Assembly: GCF_000189635.1 (NCBI RefSeq)
Contig: NW_002476432.1
Location: 496,001-560,000 of the forward strand
DNA: 64,000 bases
Direction: 5' to 3'
Source: Tetrahymena thermophila SB210
Taxonomy: Eukaryota > Ciliophora > Oligohymenophorea > Hymenostomatida > Tetrahymenidae
The translations under genes and the position numbers were made by a program. The notes below the pieces were generated by a model. It had not been told where the DNA came from. It did not search any database and was given only the letters and a program-made list of their open reading frames with translations. Positions 34,716-47,560 of this stretch are shown here, piece by piece. Every line of letters starts with the position of its first letter. Within the stretch, counting starts at the first letter, position 1.

Positions 34716-35743
34716 TCTATTACTACATAAAAACATATCTTTTCTATATAAAAATTATTATTCTCAAAAATTTCTATTTACAATTTTTATTTATTCTCAC
34801 AACTAAATCTAGATAGATAGATAAATAAATAAATAAATAATAAAAAGACATTTATTTAATTTTTTTAGTCAAGCATATTATAAAAATTAATTAATTCATT
34901 AATTAATTAATAAATTTTACACTTTTATTTTCTCATAATTAATCACATTCATGTGTATTATAAGTTGAAGCTATAAATTCATGATCATAAATTAAGTAAT
35001 CTATATTGATTATTTACATAAATACACATAAGCTTTTAAGATATTTAAATAATTTAAACTAATGTGCAAAGATAAAATTAATTTAATTTAATTAATTCAT
35101 TCGTAATTTAAATATACATCTATCTACCTATTTTGATATATTTTAAATTAATAAAAATTGAATAATTTTTCCAAATAAATTTACAGTTGAATATTTAGTT
35201 TGACAAATTAAAAATGATTATATGCCGATTAAATATATTTTTTACTTTTAAAGAATATTTTTCCAAAATTTTTACTAGAATTGATATACCCATTATTGTC
35301 TAATAATTATCTGATAAATAGAAAATAAATATTTAGTAGAATAATAAAAGATTAACAACTCATTTTTTGGTTTCGGAAAATAAGGAAGGGAGATTAATTA
35401 ATGGGATTTATGGTATATAATATTACTCAAATATCATCAGAAATCAAGAAAATATATTATCTAAATTTAGAATCTATGAAAATCTAAAATTTAAGAAATT
35501 AACAAAATTTCAAATTTATAAAATAAGAAAAATCATATATGATTTTATCAATGTTAAGCAAAATTTTGAATTCAAAAATCATTTATATCTTTATTTAAGA
35601 GGTAATTTAATGAGTGATTCATGCATATTTATATTCCCTTAAATTTATATGTCTCATAAATAAGTAAATTTTGAAACAGGAATTAAAATATCTTTATAAT
35701 AAATAAAAAGCAAATTTGAAAGAGTATTTTTAAATATTGAAAA
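34716..35743. other. Divergent intergenic region, probable bidirectional promoter
   Basis: About 1 kb between the divergent starts at 34715 (minus) and 35744 (plus). It contains GATAGATAGATAAATAAAT microsatellite sequence at about 34813, AATTAATTAATTAATT-type runs near 34880-34915, and a more complex A+T-rich stretch. No ORF with a convincing start was seen. Confidence 0.5.
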
Positions 35744-37390
35744 ATGAAAAAAAATAATGAAGATTAACTCAAAAGTTTTTTTGAGTTTGGAAAATTTATG
35801 ACTCAAAATAAGGATTAATTTTCGAGTATTGCATAGAATATGCTTTCTACTAAGTAACTCCTATAAATAAAGCAGAAAGCAACAATATAATAGGAAATAG
35901 AAGAGTAAAGAAACTATATCAGCAGTCATTCTCATAACATTAAATAGACAGTAGCAGATTAAATTTCTTTAGCAAATAAATGCTCATTGGGACTGGAAAA
36001 ACTTAAAAAAATATATTTAGAAGATTTGGTTGTAAATAAGCCCATGGAGAATTGTGTAGTTTACGTTAAGACATTTTGCAAGCCAAGCAAAATGAATGCA
36101 ATTAACTTAGGAATTGAAGATGAAAAAAGCAATTACATTCATATCAGTCTTTACAACTCAGAAAAGTCAAACTGTGATTTAAAATATTTGGATTAAAAAT
36201 ATCCTTTGAATCTTAATTTAGCAATAAAAAACCCTTATATGAAAATGAATGCTGTTGGCCATGTTTTCTTGAGGAATGATAATCCTGAAAATATCTTATT
36301 TCTAAATTCAAATTAATAATAAGATAATGATAAGTAACTAAAAGAATTCAATTCTTTGAAATAAAAGGGTAACGAATTATTTAGCCAAAAATAATATAAA
36401 CAAGCTATAGAGTTTTATCTTAAAGCTATTTAATTTGCTTCAAGCAACGAAGAAAAAATAATAGCTACCTCAAACATATCTTAAGCACTTATATGCCAAA
36501 ATAATTACTAAAAAGCTATTTTTTATGCTGACAGAGCTCTTGAGCTTGATTAAACACACTAAAAGTCTCTTTTTAGGAAAGCTACTTCTTTGGTGGGGTT
36601 GTATGATTTTGAAAAAGCATTAAAGGTATTCGAGTAGTTGAAACCAAATTAAGAATGTGAAAAACATATGGAGGAGTGTAAGTATAAGCTTAATAAATAA
36701 AAAAATGGATTCACTTAAGATGAAATAGCTGAAATAATTTAGAAAAAGCAAGGCCAAAAATTGGTTAACTTTGTTGGAAATATTGAAATAAGAAGAACCT
36801 AAAAGATGGGCAGAGGAGTATTTGCAACAAAAAGCATCAGAAAAAATGAAGTTATTGCTGTTTGTGAATTTGTTTAAGCAAAAATAAATAAAGGTGAATT
36901 ACTAGTGGAGTACATAGACACAGAAAACTTAGCTGTCAATTTAAATAGTCAATATTTTATAAGGGAATAACTGATAATGGAAATGCAAGAAAACTTCTAC
37001 TTGAGAAAAGTTCTTTCCTATTTATATAGAGGAGAAATAAATAAAGATTATTAAATCCCTAACTTGAAAGAAGTTTTTGTCAAAAAATATTATCAAGAAG
37101 GATTAGATGATAAAATTGAACTCACAGCCGAAGATGTCAGTAATATAGTTAATTACAATACTTTTGGGAGTCGAAATAGTACTTAGCTAATCATGCTAGC
37201 TAGTTTCTTTAATCACAAGAACGTAAGTGATGTTCTACTCATAGATGTAGAAGATAAAGTAGTAATAGTTTCATAAAGAGAAATTCAAAAAGATGAAGAA
37301 ATATTTATTACTTACATAAATTAAAGTGATAAAGATAAAGAATAAGTGGCTAAAGATTTATAAAAATGGGGAATCACAGAAGTTAATTGA
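35744..37390 (+). CDS. TPR + SET-domain protein (SMYD-like lysine methyltransferase candidate), 548 aa
   Basis: An intronless frame runs from ATG 35744 to TGA 37388. After a ~190-residue N-terminal region, a TPR block begins at about residue 205: KQKGNELFSQKQYKQAIEFY, then ALICQNNYQKAIFYADRALE and FRKATSLVGLYDFEKALKVF. The SET domain follows from about residue 350: MGRGVFATKSIRKNEVI (GRG at 356-358), LASFFNHKNVSDV with the Asn490-His491 pair typical of the SET cofactor knot, and DEEIFITYIN with the expected Tyr. A long insert lies between the halves, as in split-SET (SMYD-type) proteins. I see no MYND zinc finger and no post-SET Cys cluster. SET proteins transfer methyl groups from S-adenosylmethionine to protein lysines; the substrate here is unknown. 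Confidence 0.88.
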
Positions 37391-38662
37391 ATTTTATGTA
37401 AAATGCTTAAGAAATAATAAATTATTGTAAGTAAGTAAAAAATAATCGTAAGAAATTTATAATTTTTTAATTAATTTAGTTAATTTTAGATATTACTATT
37501 TCTTACATAGCATTTTTATCCTGTTTAATTTTTTAAATAAAATATATCTTTTATACACCTTCAATGATCATTTATACAAGAAATTAAATAAAAAATTTAG
37601 CTTGAGATAAAGTAAATGAAATATAAATAATTTAAATTGAAATAGAACAAATAATCAGTAAAATTGTTAAAAATATTTGAAATTAATTAAATTTTATTTA
37701 GCATAACAAATAATTTAAAGAAAAAGCAGTTTATTTTTCAATTCCATCTTTCCTTCTTTTAATTTAAAAAACTAAAATCCATATTTATGTTTAAGTTTAT
37801 AACTTGATTTTGAATTTTTAAGTTGTATGTGAAAAATATGCTTACAATTACCTATCTAGAAAACTGTTGTGATAACAATAAAAATTTTATATTTGATAAT
37901 ATTTTTCTATTGGATAAAAGAATATATAAAAAATTAAATAAAAAACATGATATATCTTTTGAATTTTGAGAAGAAATAATTTGATTAAAAATATTGTAAA
38001 ATAATATGTATTAAGATATTACTAACATATATTAATTGACACAATTTAATTTTTGTAATTTAACCCTTTATCTTGATTTATCTATCTATTAATCTAAAAA
38101 TTACTAATAAATCTTTTTTAGAGGCAAAATATTTGTTCTTGCATAATTTTGTCAATTAAAAAATGATTTTTAGAAAATTGAAAACTTAAATATATTGAAC
38201 AATTTTTAATTTTTATAATAGTATTAATTTTTAAAGTGACATCTTTTTTACAGCTTTTGAAGATAAAATAAAAGTATAATATAAAAATGTTTTTTAATCT
38301 AATACTCTCTTATTTTTGTTAGAATTAATTAAAAAAAACAAAAATCTTACTACAACTTTCTTTGTTTTTTACTAAGTTTTGAATATTTAAAACGTTATAA
38401 GTTTACTAAAAATAGTCATCATCGCAAGGGCGTTATTAAATCTTACTAAAATTTTCAGTAAAGTATAATTTTCTCAATAATTTAACTCCCTTTTAACATT
38501 TTGGTTGCAATAATCGCTTAGATTGTCTTCACTTTTTTACTTCTATTTTAAAATCATCTTCATTTATTTTTGTAATAATATAAAAAAATTAGGAACTAAA
38601 TAATTAAAAACCTATCATCAATAATAGATTTCCTTTAATGAAAAGCCAAGAAAATTACATTT
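37391..38662. other. Intergenic region, A+T-rich
   Basis: About 1.27 kb without convincing coding sequence. It includes short complex segments (for example GTCATCATCGCAAGGGCG near 38415) within A+T-rich DNA. I see no RNA gene. Confidence 0.45.
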
Positions 38663-39199
38663 ATGAAGATTAGTAGTAAATAATTATAAATTGCCAATCA
38701 TTTTATAAGCATAAAATAGAATAGAAGTCCATATTTTTAACTAAATAATAGATAAAGCTAATAAGATGATAAAAGTATAAATCTAGCGTTTAAAAAATAT
38801 CAAAAGAAAGGCGCAACAAATCCATGGAAGATCATAATGTATTATAAGTAACTCAATATTCTAAATACTTCTTTAAAAATAGCTTTTTTTGTATCAACAA
38901 ATTTGTATTCAAGGAGTAATTGCATAACAGACTATGGTATAGAGATTATGAAGAAATACATTTATGAAAATGAAAAGCTCTCTCTTTTAATTTTAGATTT
39001 TGAGTAAAAAATAATGATGTCAGTTAACTTTTATTTATTAGCTAAAATGAATAAAAAACTATAGGGAAAATAAAATTACTTAGACAGGATTAAAAATGTT
39101 GTTATAGCTTCCAAAGCACTTAAAAAATCTTAAGAGATACTTCCTATCTTTAAAGTACTTACATATAAATACATACATAAATACGCATTGATTGATTGA
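38663..39199 (+). CDS. 178-aa orphan protein, probable
   Basis: The frame runs from ATG 38663 (MKISSKQLQIANHF) to TGA 39197 without interruption and uses TAA/TAG as Gln. Codons such as GCG, GGC, TGC and GAC and the mixed composition (GATNPWKIIMYYKQLN, SRSNCITDYGIEIMKKY) argue for a real coding region rather than random A+T-rich DNA. No signal peptide or domain is seen. The central part (SLKIAFFVSTNLYSRSN) is hydrophobic but too short and polar for a confident membrane helix. It stands alone, more than 1 kb from the SET gene. Confidence 0.5.
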
Positions 39200-39826
39200 T
39201 TAGTTTGTTAGTTTGTTTTTGAAAATTTTATAAATTAATAATTTCTGATAAAAAATATCCACTAAAGAGGAAATTACTATAAAAAATACACACAAAAACA
39301 ACTAACTATATTTCGTCTAATCATTTTTGTTAAAAAGATCAAATAAATTCGAATTTGGCAAACTATGTTCAAACTCTAATGACTAGTAAAAATAATTTAA
39401 TAATGATTAAAAAACTAATCTTTAAGCTCTACAGTTTGATTTTAGGTAATAAATATTTCATCTCAAAAATTATTTTTAATTAAATTTCATAAAAATAGCT
39501 AGAATAAGCTTGATACTAAATCAATTAAATATGTTTGTTAGTTAATTAAAAGCTCTCCTTAACTAAAAGAAATCTCTCTAAGCATGGAGTAATTTATTTT
39601 ATTTTTATTATTATTTTAGCAATAGCTTATATTTAATGTAATTTCAAAACAAACAACTCCTACTATTTTGAGCTTTAAAAAATATTAATATTTATTTGTA
39701 TTAAGTTTAAATTAATTACAAAAAATAACAAAACCTATTTTGAAAATTTAAGAAATCACATTTTTTAAAATATAAAATATTTGAAAAAAATAAAAATAAT
39801 AATTCTTTGTTGCTTTTAAAAAATAG
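39200..39826. other. Intergenic region and unresolved 5' part of the LRR gene
   Basis: A+T-rich. Part of it must hold the start and the first exon(s) of the LRR gene, because the first defined exon begins at a splice acceptor (AAAAAATAG, ending 39826). A CTCTCCTTAACTAAAAG segment near 39553 and an ATTTTAG acceptor at 39619 are possible exon borders. I could not join them in frame. Confidence 0.4.
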
Positions 39827-40734
39827 AGATACAGATTTATCGTATTAGAAGACTGATGTTTTTAAAAATGAAGTTTTTTTTCCTTAGTAATTAGAAATAA
39901 TTGAGCTAATATTTGGGTAGAAATTACATAAATCTAATTAAGTTAAATAAAATAATTTGTTTATTTATTTATTACAATTAGTTTAAATAATTTGACAGGA
40001 GATGGAATATAAAATATATGTAACCCTTTTAAGGCATGTTAAGAATTAAAATAAATACATTTAGATCTACAGTATACATCATTATTTAATTAAGATATCT
40101 AATTTATTTAAATTTAAAATAGTCACAATATAATTGGTGATGATGGAATAAGATACTTATTTTCCTACTTATCATAACTTTAAAATCTTTCTTAGCTCAA
40201 AGTTAACTTAGAGTAAAAAATATTTTATTAATTTTACAACTATTTAAAAAATAAATTTATTTTAGAAATAATATGATCACAAATAGAGGAGCTAATATTA
40301 TTGGAAAACTTTTAGAAGAACAAAGTAGTTTATTACATGTTGATATAATTTTGAGGTAATTAATTAAGTATCTTTGCTTGATAAATATTTTTAAATTTAT
40401 GATATATTCAGATTTGTTAATTTTACTTAATAATTTATAGGAATAACTTGATAGATTATAGTGGTGCTAAGATTTTGAGCAAATCAATCAAATTAAATAA
40501 AAAAATAAGATTTATATAATTAAACCTAAGGTATTAATTAATTCAAATATTTATTTATTTATTTGTTAAAGGAGAAACAAATTTTATTATCTAATTACTC
40601 TAATTTATTCAATTTATTTATTTATTAAAAGTGACTTCAACATAAGTAAGCAGGAGAAAATATAATTATCAATGCTGATTTCAAAATCTCAAAGACTTAT
40701 TTATTCCCCAAAAATATTTTTACAATACATTTGA
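39827..40734 (+). CDS. Leucine-rich-repeat protein, one repeat per 90-nt exon (5' end unresolved)
   Basis: Five consecutive exons are each exactly 90 nt: 39827-39916, 39982-40071, 40123-40212, 40266-40355 and 40441-40530. A last exon, 40632-40734, ends at TGA. All introns are phase 2 and GT-AG (50-100 nt), so each exon encodes one 30-residue repeat in the same register. Repeats 2-5 follow the ribonuclease-inhibitor-type LRR pattern: NNLTGDGIQNICNPF, HNIIGDDGIRYLFSYL, NNMITNRGANIIGKLL, NNLIDYSGAKILSKSI, each followed by a leucine strand such as LKQIHLDLH. Repeat 1 is degenerate. LRR domains of this type bind proteins. The exact periodicity of exon length, phase and motif strongly supports the model. 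The start codon was not found. Confidence 0.85.
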
Positions 40735-41934
40735 ATAAATGATATTTATATATTTTGCCATTTATATTACTAGTAATTTATTTAATTTATATTCAAAAAT
40801 TTGTTATATTTCTATATTAAATTTACTCATTCAAACTTTATAATTAATTTTATTTTTAAATTTAAATATGAATTATAATTTAAATTATATATTAGATTCC
40901 ATCATAAATTACTCATATTTACAATTTTTTATTTTTTAATAATTTTTTTATTTATAATTCTAAAATAAAATTAAGATATTTCATTTAATATCTATCTAGA
41001 ATTAGTTGTATAGTGTTACATTATTACCTAACAAAAACAAAAATAATAAAAGAAATATAAATACAATATAAAGAGCATGAATAAATAAATAAATACATAC
41101 ATACACACATAGAAAAATATATAAACTTATAATTTACCATGCAAGCATCTAAATAAATATAAAAATTAGTATTATGAATAAAGTTTTATTAAAAAATATT
41201 TGTAATTTATTCAATACAGTATTTTAGTTATATTTTTTAGTTTAAAAATACTTATTAATTTAATATAAAAATATTTTACAAATATATTAAAATATTAGTT
41301 ATCTTCTTTTTGTTTCTTTTGTTTTTGTGAATAGATAAATAAATGGAATTAAATTATAGATGAATTTTTTCCAGATATTTAATATTTATTTAATTATTTT
41401 ACTGAAGAAATTTAATAAAAACATACTTAAAAAAAGGATAAAATTATTAAATTTTAATGAGTAAGCTTTGAAAAGTGAGTTGCGTTTATTTGCTTTCAAA
41501 ACAATTTTTGAAAAAAAAGCTTTATTTATTTGCTTGAAAAACAAGATTTGGATGAAAAGAATTTTGATTTGATTGAAATTCAATTAATAATTTTAACATT
41601 TATAATCAACCACAAATAAAAAAATATGCAGAAACCTGATTTGATATAAATTTAGATAGTGAAAGTAGGATACTTCAATTAATTAATTTGTTTTGAAATT
41701 TCAATTATAAATTGAAGTGCGTTGTTAAATATTTTCTAATGAATTTATGGAAGGAGAACTGAAATATACTTTCTTGATTTTATAAATTAAGAATAAAAAG
41801 GATTTGTAATCTAATTTATATGGTATATAGAAAAGCGAATGAGTGTAGTGAGTTTTTGATCGATGAAATAAAGTAAGAAATAAGAGTTTGATTTTTCGAT
41901 GTAAAACAAATAAAAAGAAAAGAAACAAGTTGAA
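40735..41934. other. Intergenic region with a weak small ORF
   Basis: A+T-rich, with ATAAATAAATAAATACATAC microsatellite sequence near 41083. A 70-codon frame at 41360-41572 (MNFFQIFNIYLIILLKK...) has a hydrophobic start and a basic remainder, but other frames here also look open, so I do not call it a gene. The final ~200 nt upstream of 41935 are somewhat less A+T-rich. Confidence 0.45.
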
Positions 41935-44900
41935 ATGAAAATTTTGATTAAAAAAAAATACTTGCTATAAATATTTGTTATTCTTTTATAATTTGTGATT
42001 CATTTGTCTTTTTCACAAATAATAACATAAAATGAATCAATAAACTTATAATAAAATGAGTAATATCTTTAAGATGTATCTGATTTTTATGAATTTATAG
42101 CTAAAAATATAACTTTTCCATCTGGTTATCCTTCAAATCAGATTAATTAACCATACACAAGTTTGTCCGATACGAAAAATAATTAAGTGACAAGTACTAC
42201 ATTGGCAAGTTACAATTACGCAAATGCGATTTACTCAATAGCTTTGGGTTATCAGCTCAAGAGCAACAGCAATAACTTGGATGTGATTCTCACATACTAT
42301 AGGACATATATCAATCCAAAGAATGGAGTGATTAAAAGGGAAGAACTAAACAATAGAAAGATAGAAAGCATAGATCCGCAAAATACTCCTAATTATTAAT
42401 ACGCAAGTATGTTTAACAGTACTGCTGGTTTTGTGTCTTATTATAAAATAAATGCTACCTGTTTTTAAAAGTCTGTTTATTTCTTCAATTATCTAGATAA
42501 GATTGGCATTAATTTAGTGGAGATTACTGATATAGATCTTTTTAATCATGCTTCAATTTTAGGATCAAAAGGAACTATTTATCTCATTCAATACAGATTC
42601 TAATAATTCTAACTGTATACATACAAAAACTAAGAATCTACTTTAGTCGATTTGACAAAATCATACAAAGACGTATTGATATCCAAGTATGTTTCAGATC
42701 AAGGAAAATACTACTTTGGCATTAGTTTATTAAATTCTACAGTATATTGTGCTTCAATTAACTTCACCAACTAAAAACTGATAATGAATAAGTACTAGTT
42801 GCCCCAATTTTTGAGTGAAGATAGCGAAGTCTATGTACAAAGATTAAACGATTATTTCTACATAATTATTTCTGATATCCATTAAATAACTATCTTAAAG
42901 TTTTAGTCTTTTGGTCTATTAGATTTTGGTACTATGAAATTAATAGAAAATAAGCAATTTCCTTTTGGTTTTGGTGCTAGATCTTTTCCCACATTTATTT
43001 CACAAAGCAATTTTATTTTCATAAAAGACAAGCAAATCCAATTAGTGGATGTAAAGAAATCAAGAGTGATTTACTCACAATCTTTTGATGCAGGATTGGA
43101 TTTTTATTAATTAGATTATTACTAGAATCAATTTATTTTGTACTTTCTTAATAATGACGGTCAAGGCAAGATTACGTATTTGAGCAAATAAATTTAAATT
43201 AAAGCCCCGTCTTTAATAATCTAAGGCAAATAATAATAATTTTCCCTATTAATTTCCTCAAGTAATTTCCCCTTTTCTTTTAATGTCATTGTTACTGTGA
43301 ATATTCCCTCTCAAGAGTAAGTTACATTCCAATAAGAAGAAATCCTTATCACATAAATGATGGACACTCTCCTCAAGCCAACATAGTATTTCGAAGTTGA
43401 ACCATATGTTGAAGGTCCTGATCTTTCTTTACAGGTAACTTTACCACAATCCTCAAAACAGCTGATAAAAAGCGCTTAATTTGTAAAAGTACATTCTCTT
43501 AAATCTTTTCAGTAATTTAAAATTGATGAAACATTTGTCCCACATTAAACAGATTACTACTTTTCTTCACTAGCATAAAGACAAAAAATTTTGACAAATA
43601 ATAAATAAAATTAATAAGAAAAAACTAAGAATTTTAAGAGCTTAATTCATCAAAAAATAGAAGATGAAAATAGCTTAAATTATACAAATTAAAATATTTT
43701 AAAAGACAAGAATTAAATTTTTTATGAAATCATTGCTTTACTGCCCGTATAAAACATCGATGGAAGTGGAAGCATTCAGGTACTAGCAAGTGAAGAGTAA
43801 TTTGACTAAGTAATTGACCAGATTGATAATTCTGGGTCATTTACTCTTTAGTAAGATCAATCACTACCAAATCAGAGAATTTATGTTCCTATTATCAACA
43901 AATAATAACTCATTTTAAATCATTATGATTTTTCATGCAATTAAAAATTTATGTTTGCTTCTGATATTACTGCTAATGCTCTTTTTGTTTCATGTGGATC
44001 CTTGCTTTAAATGGTTTCTTTCATACCTTCAAGTGATTCAAAGATTCCTCTGGTCGTTACCTAGTTATACAATATCACAATAGACCCAACTCCATTTAAT
44101 AAATTACTCACCAACAGAGGTTTGCTTTTCATCTATAACGATACATGTATAACTGCATTCGATTACATTAACATTAGCTACTTCCCATTTGCTATTCAAA
44201 TACCTAAAATATCACCTAATTAATAAGTTGTGTTCTTTAAGCACAGTTTTATCCTTATTTCTCCTACTAATTCCTAAGCATCTAAGTCAGCTATCAACGA
44301 TGGGACCAGTATATAAGCTGCTTAATATTCTTATAATAATTTCTAGCAAAGCTAACCCACACTGTAAAGATATCTCCAAATTGACTAATAGCATTTAGTT
44401 AATAGTTCTTATAAAGCTATAGCTATTAGAAATGACATAGAATACTTATTGCTCTCATAAGCTTAACAACCTGATTATTACAGCATCTACAGAATATCTA
44501 TGAACGCATATTCACAAAATCAACTATATTCAACAATTTAGATACCTATAAACTCAATTCCAATAATCAACTCTGATATGATTTGCATAATCCAAAATAG
44601 TTCAGGTAGTGATAATCTTTAAAGCAACGTAAACTGCTTCTAAATAATGGAAAAAGCCTCAATTGTTTATGACTTGCTAATTGATGAAACTCAGTTCTAT
44701 AACAACCTTTCCTTCTCTACCTAGATTCTTCTTTCTAGTGGGAGCCAAACTTCTCAAACATATAATCTAGTCTTGTAAAGAAATGCAGAGTTGAAAAATA
44801 TGGTTGTGGATCAAAAATCTCTAGAGCTTAAATCATTAAAAGATTAATTTTATAATGGTTAATGGGATCAATCAACAACATTTTCTTTCAACGACCAAAA

Positions 44901-46554
44901 AATATTAAACACTTGCGTTCTAGGATGGTACAGCAGCTTTAGCCAGTGTAATGTAAAAAATAGAATTACTTATTCTTAATCAACACAATAGCAATTATTT
45001 AATTTAAATTCCAAAAACAAATCAAAAGTCATTACAAATATCAAGAATGAAAAAAATTAAATTAACTAAAATGAACATATATAAAACAATACAAAAAATT
45101 TAAAAGAGTTTAATAGAATTATATAAGAAAATAACTTAGAATAAAATTAATAATAATTAGCAAATAACGAACAATAAAATATTTAAATTAAGTACTTTAA
45201 CACCAACAATTAATAACATGAAAGTTTGATTAAACAATAAAAATATCAAAATTAAGAAATAAATTATCAATAAAATTTGGAATCTTTAAACTCTTAACTA
45301 AATAACAAAAATAAATAAATTGAAAATGAATCAGAAGAATCCTCAGATAATGCGAATAAGTTACTCTTCTTTAGCATTTTATTTGATTAAGTCATAATTG
45401 TTTCCTAAAGCTCAACAAATATAATGAATTTGCTATCAATAAATTAAGATTATTATGGATGTTCCTTCATGGATGATAACGCAAGCATCACAAATAGGAA
45501 ACAAGGAGTATTTTAAGTTGATCTCTATGTCTTGTGTTCTCAATATTTGGATATATACAACTTGAAAATTTCGAGGGATAGCAAGAATTAATACACAAGT
45601 GTAAATGTTAACAGTAAGGTAACTTACTCTACTTAATATATCTATGACCCATCACCATATTGGAAGATTCTTTCGATCAATTAAAGTATAATTTTGACTA
45701 AATTTAATGAAAGTAAGTATTTTTTAATAATTTCTGACAACTAATTCTACATTGACCAGAATTAAATACCCTACTCAACTATTATAGGAGTAAACGCAGT
45801 TTCTACTCTTTCTTCTTTTATGTTGTTGACTTTCTTTGAAAATTAAATTCTTTATGTCTAAGTAGTCTTAAGTCAAGGAGTTCTGAATTAATACATAGAT
45901 ATATCAGATTTACTTGAAGAAAATTACTTTTCAATAGCAAGTAGCGACACTATTAACTCTATAGATCAATACTCTGACACTAAATTCAGAATAGGGTTCT
46001 CTAATTCTTATATTTATGATGTCGAAGTTTAATTAAATGATGATGGAACCACTTCTCTAACTAACATATCTTTGTATTATTACAGAGATGCATTTTCAAA
46101 GCACATCTCTGGGTTTAAAGGATCTAAGTATCATCTCTTTTATGGAGTCAAAGATAATTAATATATGTTAACTTTATACTCTAATGCAAATTCAAAGTAG
46201 AATTAATTCTTAATTGAATCAAAACTAGACTTACCTTTCATTACAGACATATAAGGAATCAGATATGCTTAAGAAATTAGTCCTAGTTCTATTTTAATTT
46301 CTTTCTCTAATTAATAAGTCATCACCTTCGACATTTCTGAAAATGTAAAGTTTAATGTTTCTTCCTCTTAATCACAAATTCCATCCACAGGAATATAACT
46401 AGATCCAATAAATTAACTGGATGACTTAAATAATATAACACTTTTCCTCAAAAAGTAGCCTCCCAAACCACCTCCAACTTCTTCTTCGAATAAGCTCATT
46501 TTCTCTTTTACTTATATCATAATTATTACTACTATTTCTTTACTTACATTATGA
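41935..46554 (+). CDS. Large secreted, probably GPI-anchored surface protein, 1539 aa
   Basis: A single frame runs from ATG 41935 to TGA 46552. The start is chosen because it yields a clear signal peptide: MKILIKKKYLLQIFVILL followed by a hydrophobic run and a small-residue cleavage region (SFSQ). The body is rich in Ser, Thr, Asn, Tyr and Phe with many predicted beta strands and few Cys. A low-complexity Gln/Asn/Lys-rich stretch lies at about residues 1010-1130 and separates two similarly composed halves. The C-terminus is PPKPPPTSSSNK followed directly by a hydrophobic tail (LIFSFTYIIIITTISLL) that ends the protein, the pattern of a GPI-attachment signal rather than a transmembrane helix with a cytoplasmic tail. 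It should sit on the cell or ciliary surface. The family is not recognised. Confidence 0.85.
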
Positions 46555-46899
46555 TAAAATGTAACCTGCATATTTTTATTTTTTATTTATTTTTTTCATG
46601 TTAAAGTTTTAAAAATTAATCTTTTCTATAATTTTTTATTACGTGATTTATTCGATAATAAATAAATGATTATAAAAAAAAATATTATTTGCTCTTATTT
46701 CAAAACATTATACATTCTGAAAGATGTTTGAACATTTTAAACAAATAAAATCTTTAATGAAAATTATGACTAATAATTAATTATTTTAGCAACCAATTTT
46801 TAAGATTAATTTCACACAATTTAACTAATGAATAAATTTGCAAAACTGAAAGAATTTACAAGAAAAACAAATGTTTTAATCAAATTTATATTTTGATAA

Positions 46900-47150
46900 A
46901 ATGAAACGCTATATTTTATTAAAATTAGTTCTCTTCTAAAATAAAATAAACTGAGAGTCTTGATTTAATTCTTAGGTATAATTGATGTTTAGTAAAATTT
47001 ATGTTTTAAAGCATTAATAAAAAGTGGATGTGAAGTGAATAAGTAAAAAATTACAGATATATGCCCTCAATTAGAAACTCTTATTGGCATTGAAAAGCTA
47101 ATTTTCAAATAAGATAAATTTTAAATTAAAAGAAATAATCATTTAAATAA
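46900..47150 (+). pseudogene. Possible remnant of a coding sequence
   Basis: After a TGA at 46894 one frame reads ETLYFIKISSLLKQNK, later NLCFKALIKSGCEVNKQ and ITDICPQLETLIGIEKLIF. Codons include ACG, CTG, GGC, TGC and CCC-type triplets unusual for spacer DNA here. There is no Met at the start; the frame stays open to a TGA at 47563, but composition turns to simple A+T beyond about 47150. It may be an exon of an unrecognised gene or a gene relic. The leucine spacing is weakly LRR-like. Confidence 0.3.
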
Positions 47151-47560
47151 TGAATTATTCCATCCTTAGTTATGTATTATTAAATAAATAATTTTATAAT
47201 TCTATTAAAAATTACAAATAAAGGTATTTTTTAAATATTTATTTCATATGGACTTTAAAGAGTTAATTAAATTAGTACTATTAGACTATAAAATTTGGAA
47301 AAAAATATAGAGAATTTTCATTAACTATTTACTAATAGTAATATATAATTTTAAATAAAATTGTAAATATTTATCTTAAAAATTATAAAAAATAATAATA
47401 GTAATCTATTTGAAAAAAGCTTATAATATATTTATTTTAATTAATAAGAATAAATTATTTTATTTAAGCTAAAAATTTATTAGATAAATATTTAATGATA
47501 AATTTTTAATTAAAAAATTTTTTTTGTTTTTTAATTAAAATATTTGCAATATAATAATTA

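Noticed and set aside
41360-41572. 70-codon ORF with a hydrophobic N-terminus
   Set aside because: Neighbouring frames here are equally open and the composition is typical of A+T spacer; no supporting motif.
41725-41928. Minus-strand 67-codon ORF upstream of the surface-protein gene
   Set aside because: It stays open only by chance in A+T-rich DNA, overlaps the probable promoter of the gene at 41935, and has a biased Phe/Leu/Ser composition.
44189-44398. Plus-strand ORF with a leucine-rich start inside the surface-protein gene
   Set aside because: It is an out-of-frame shadow of the long frame 41935-46554.
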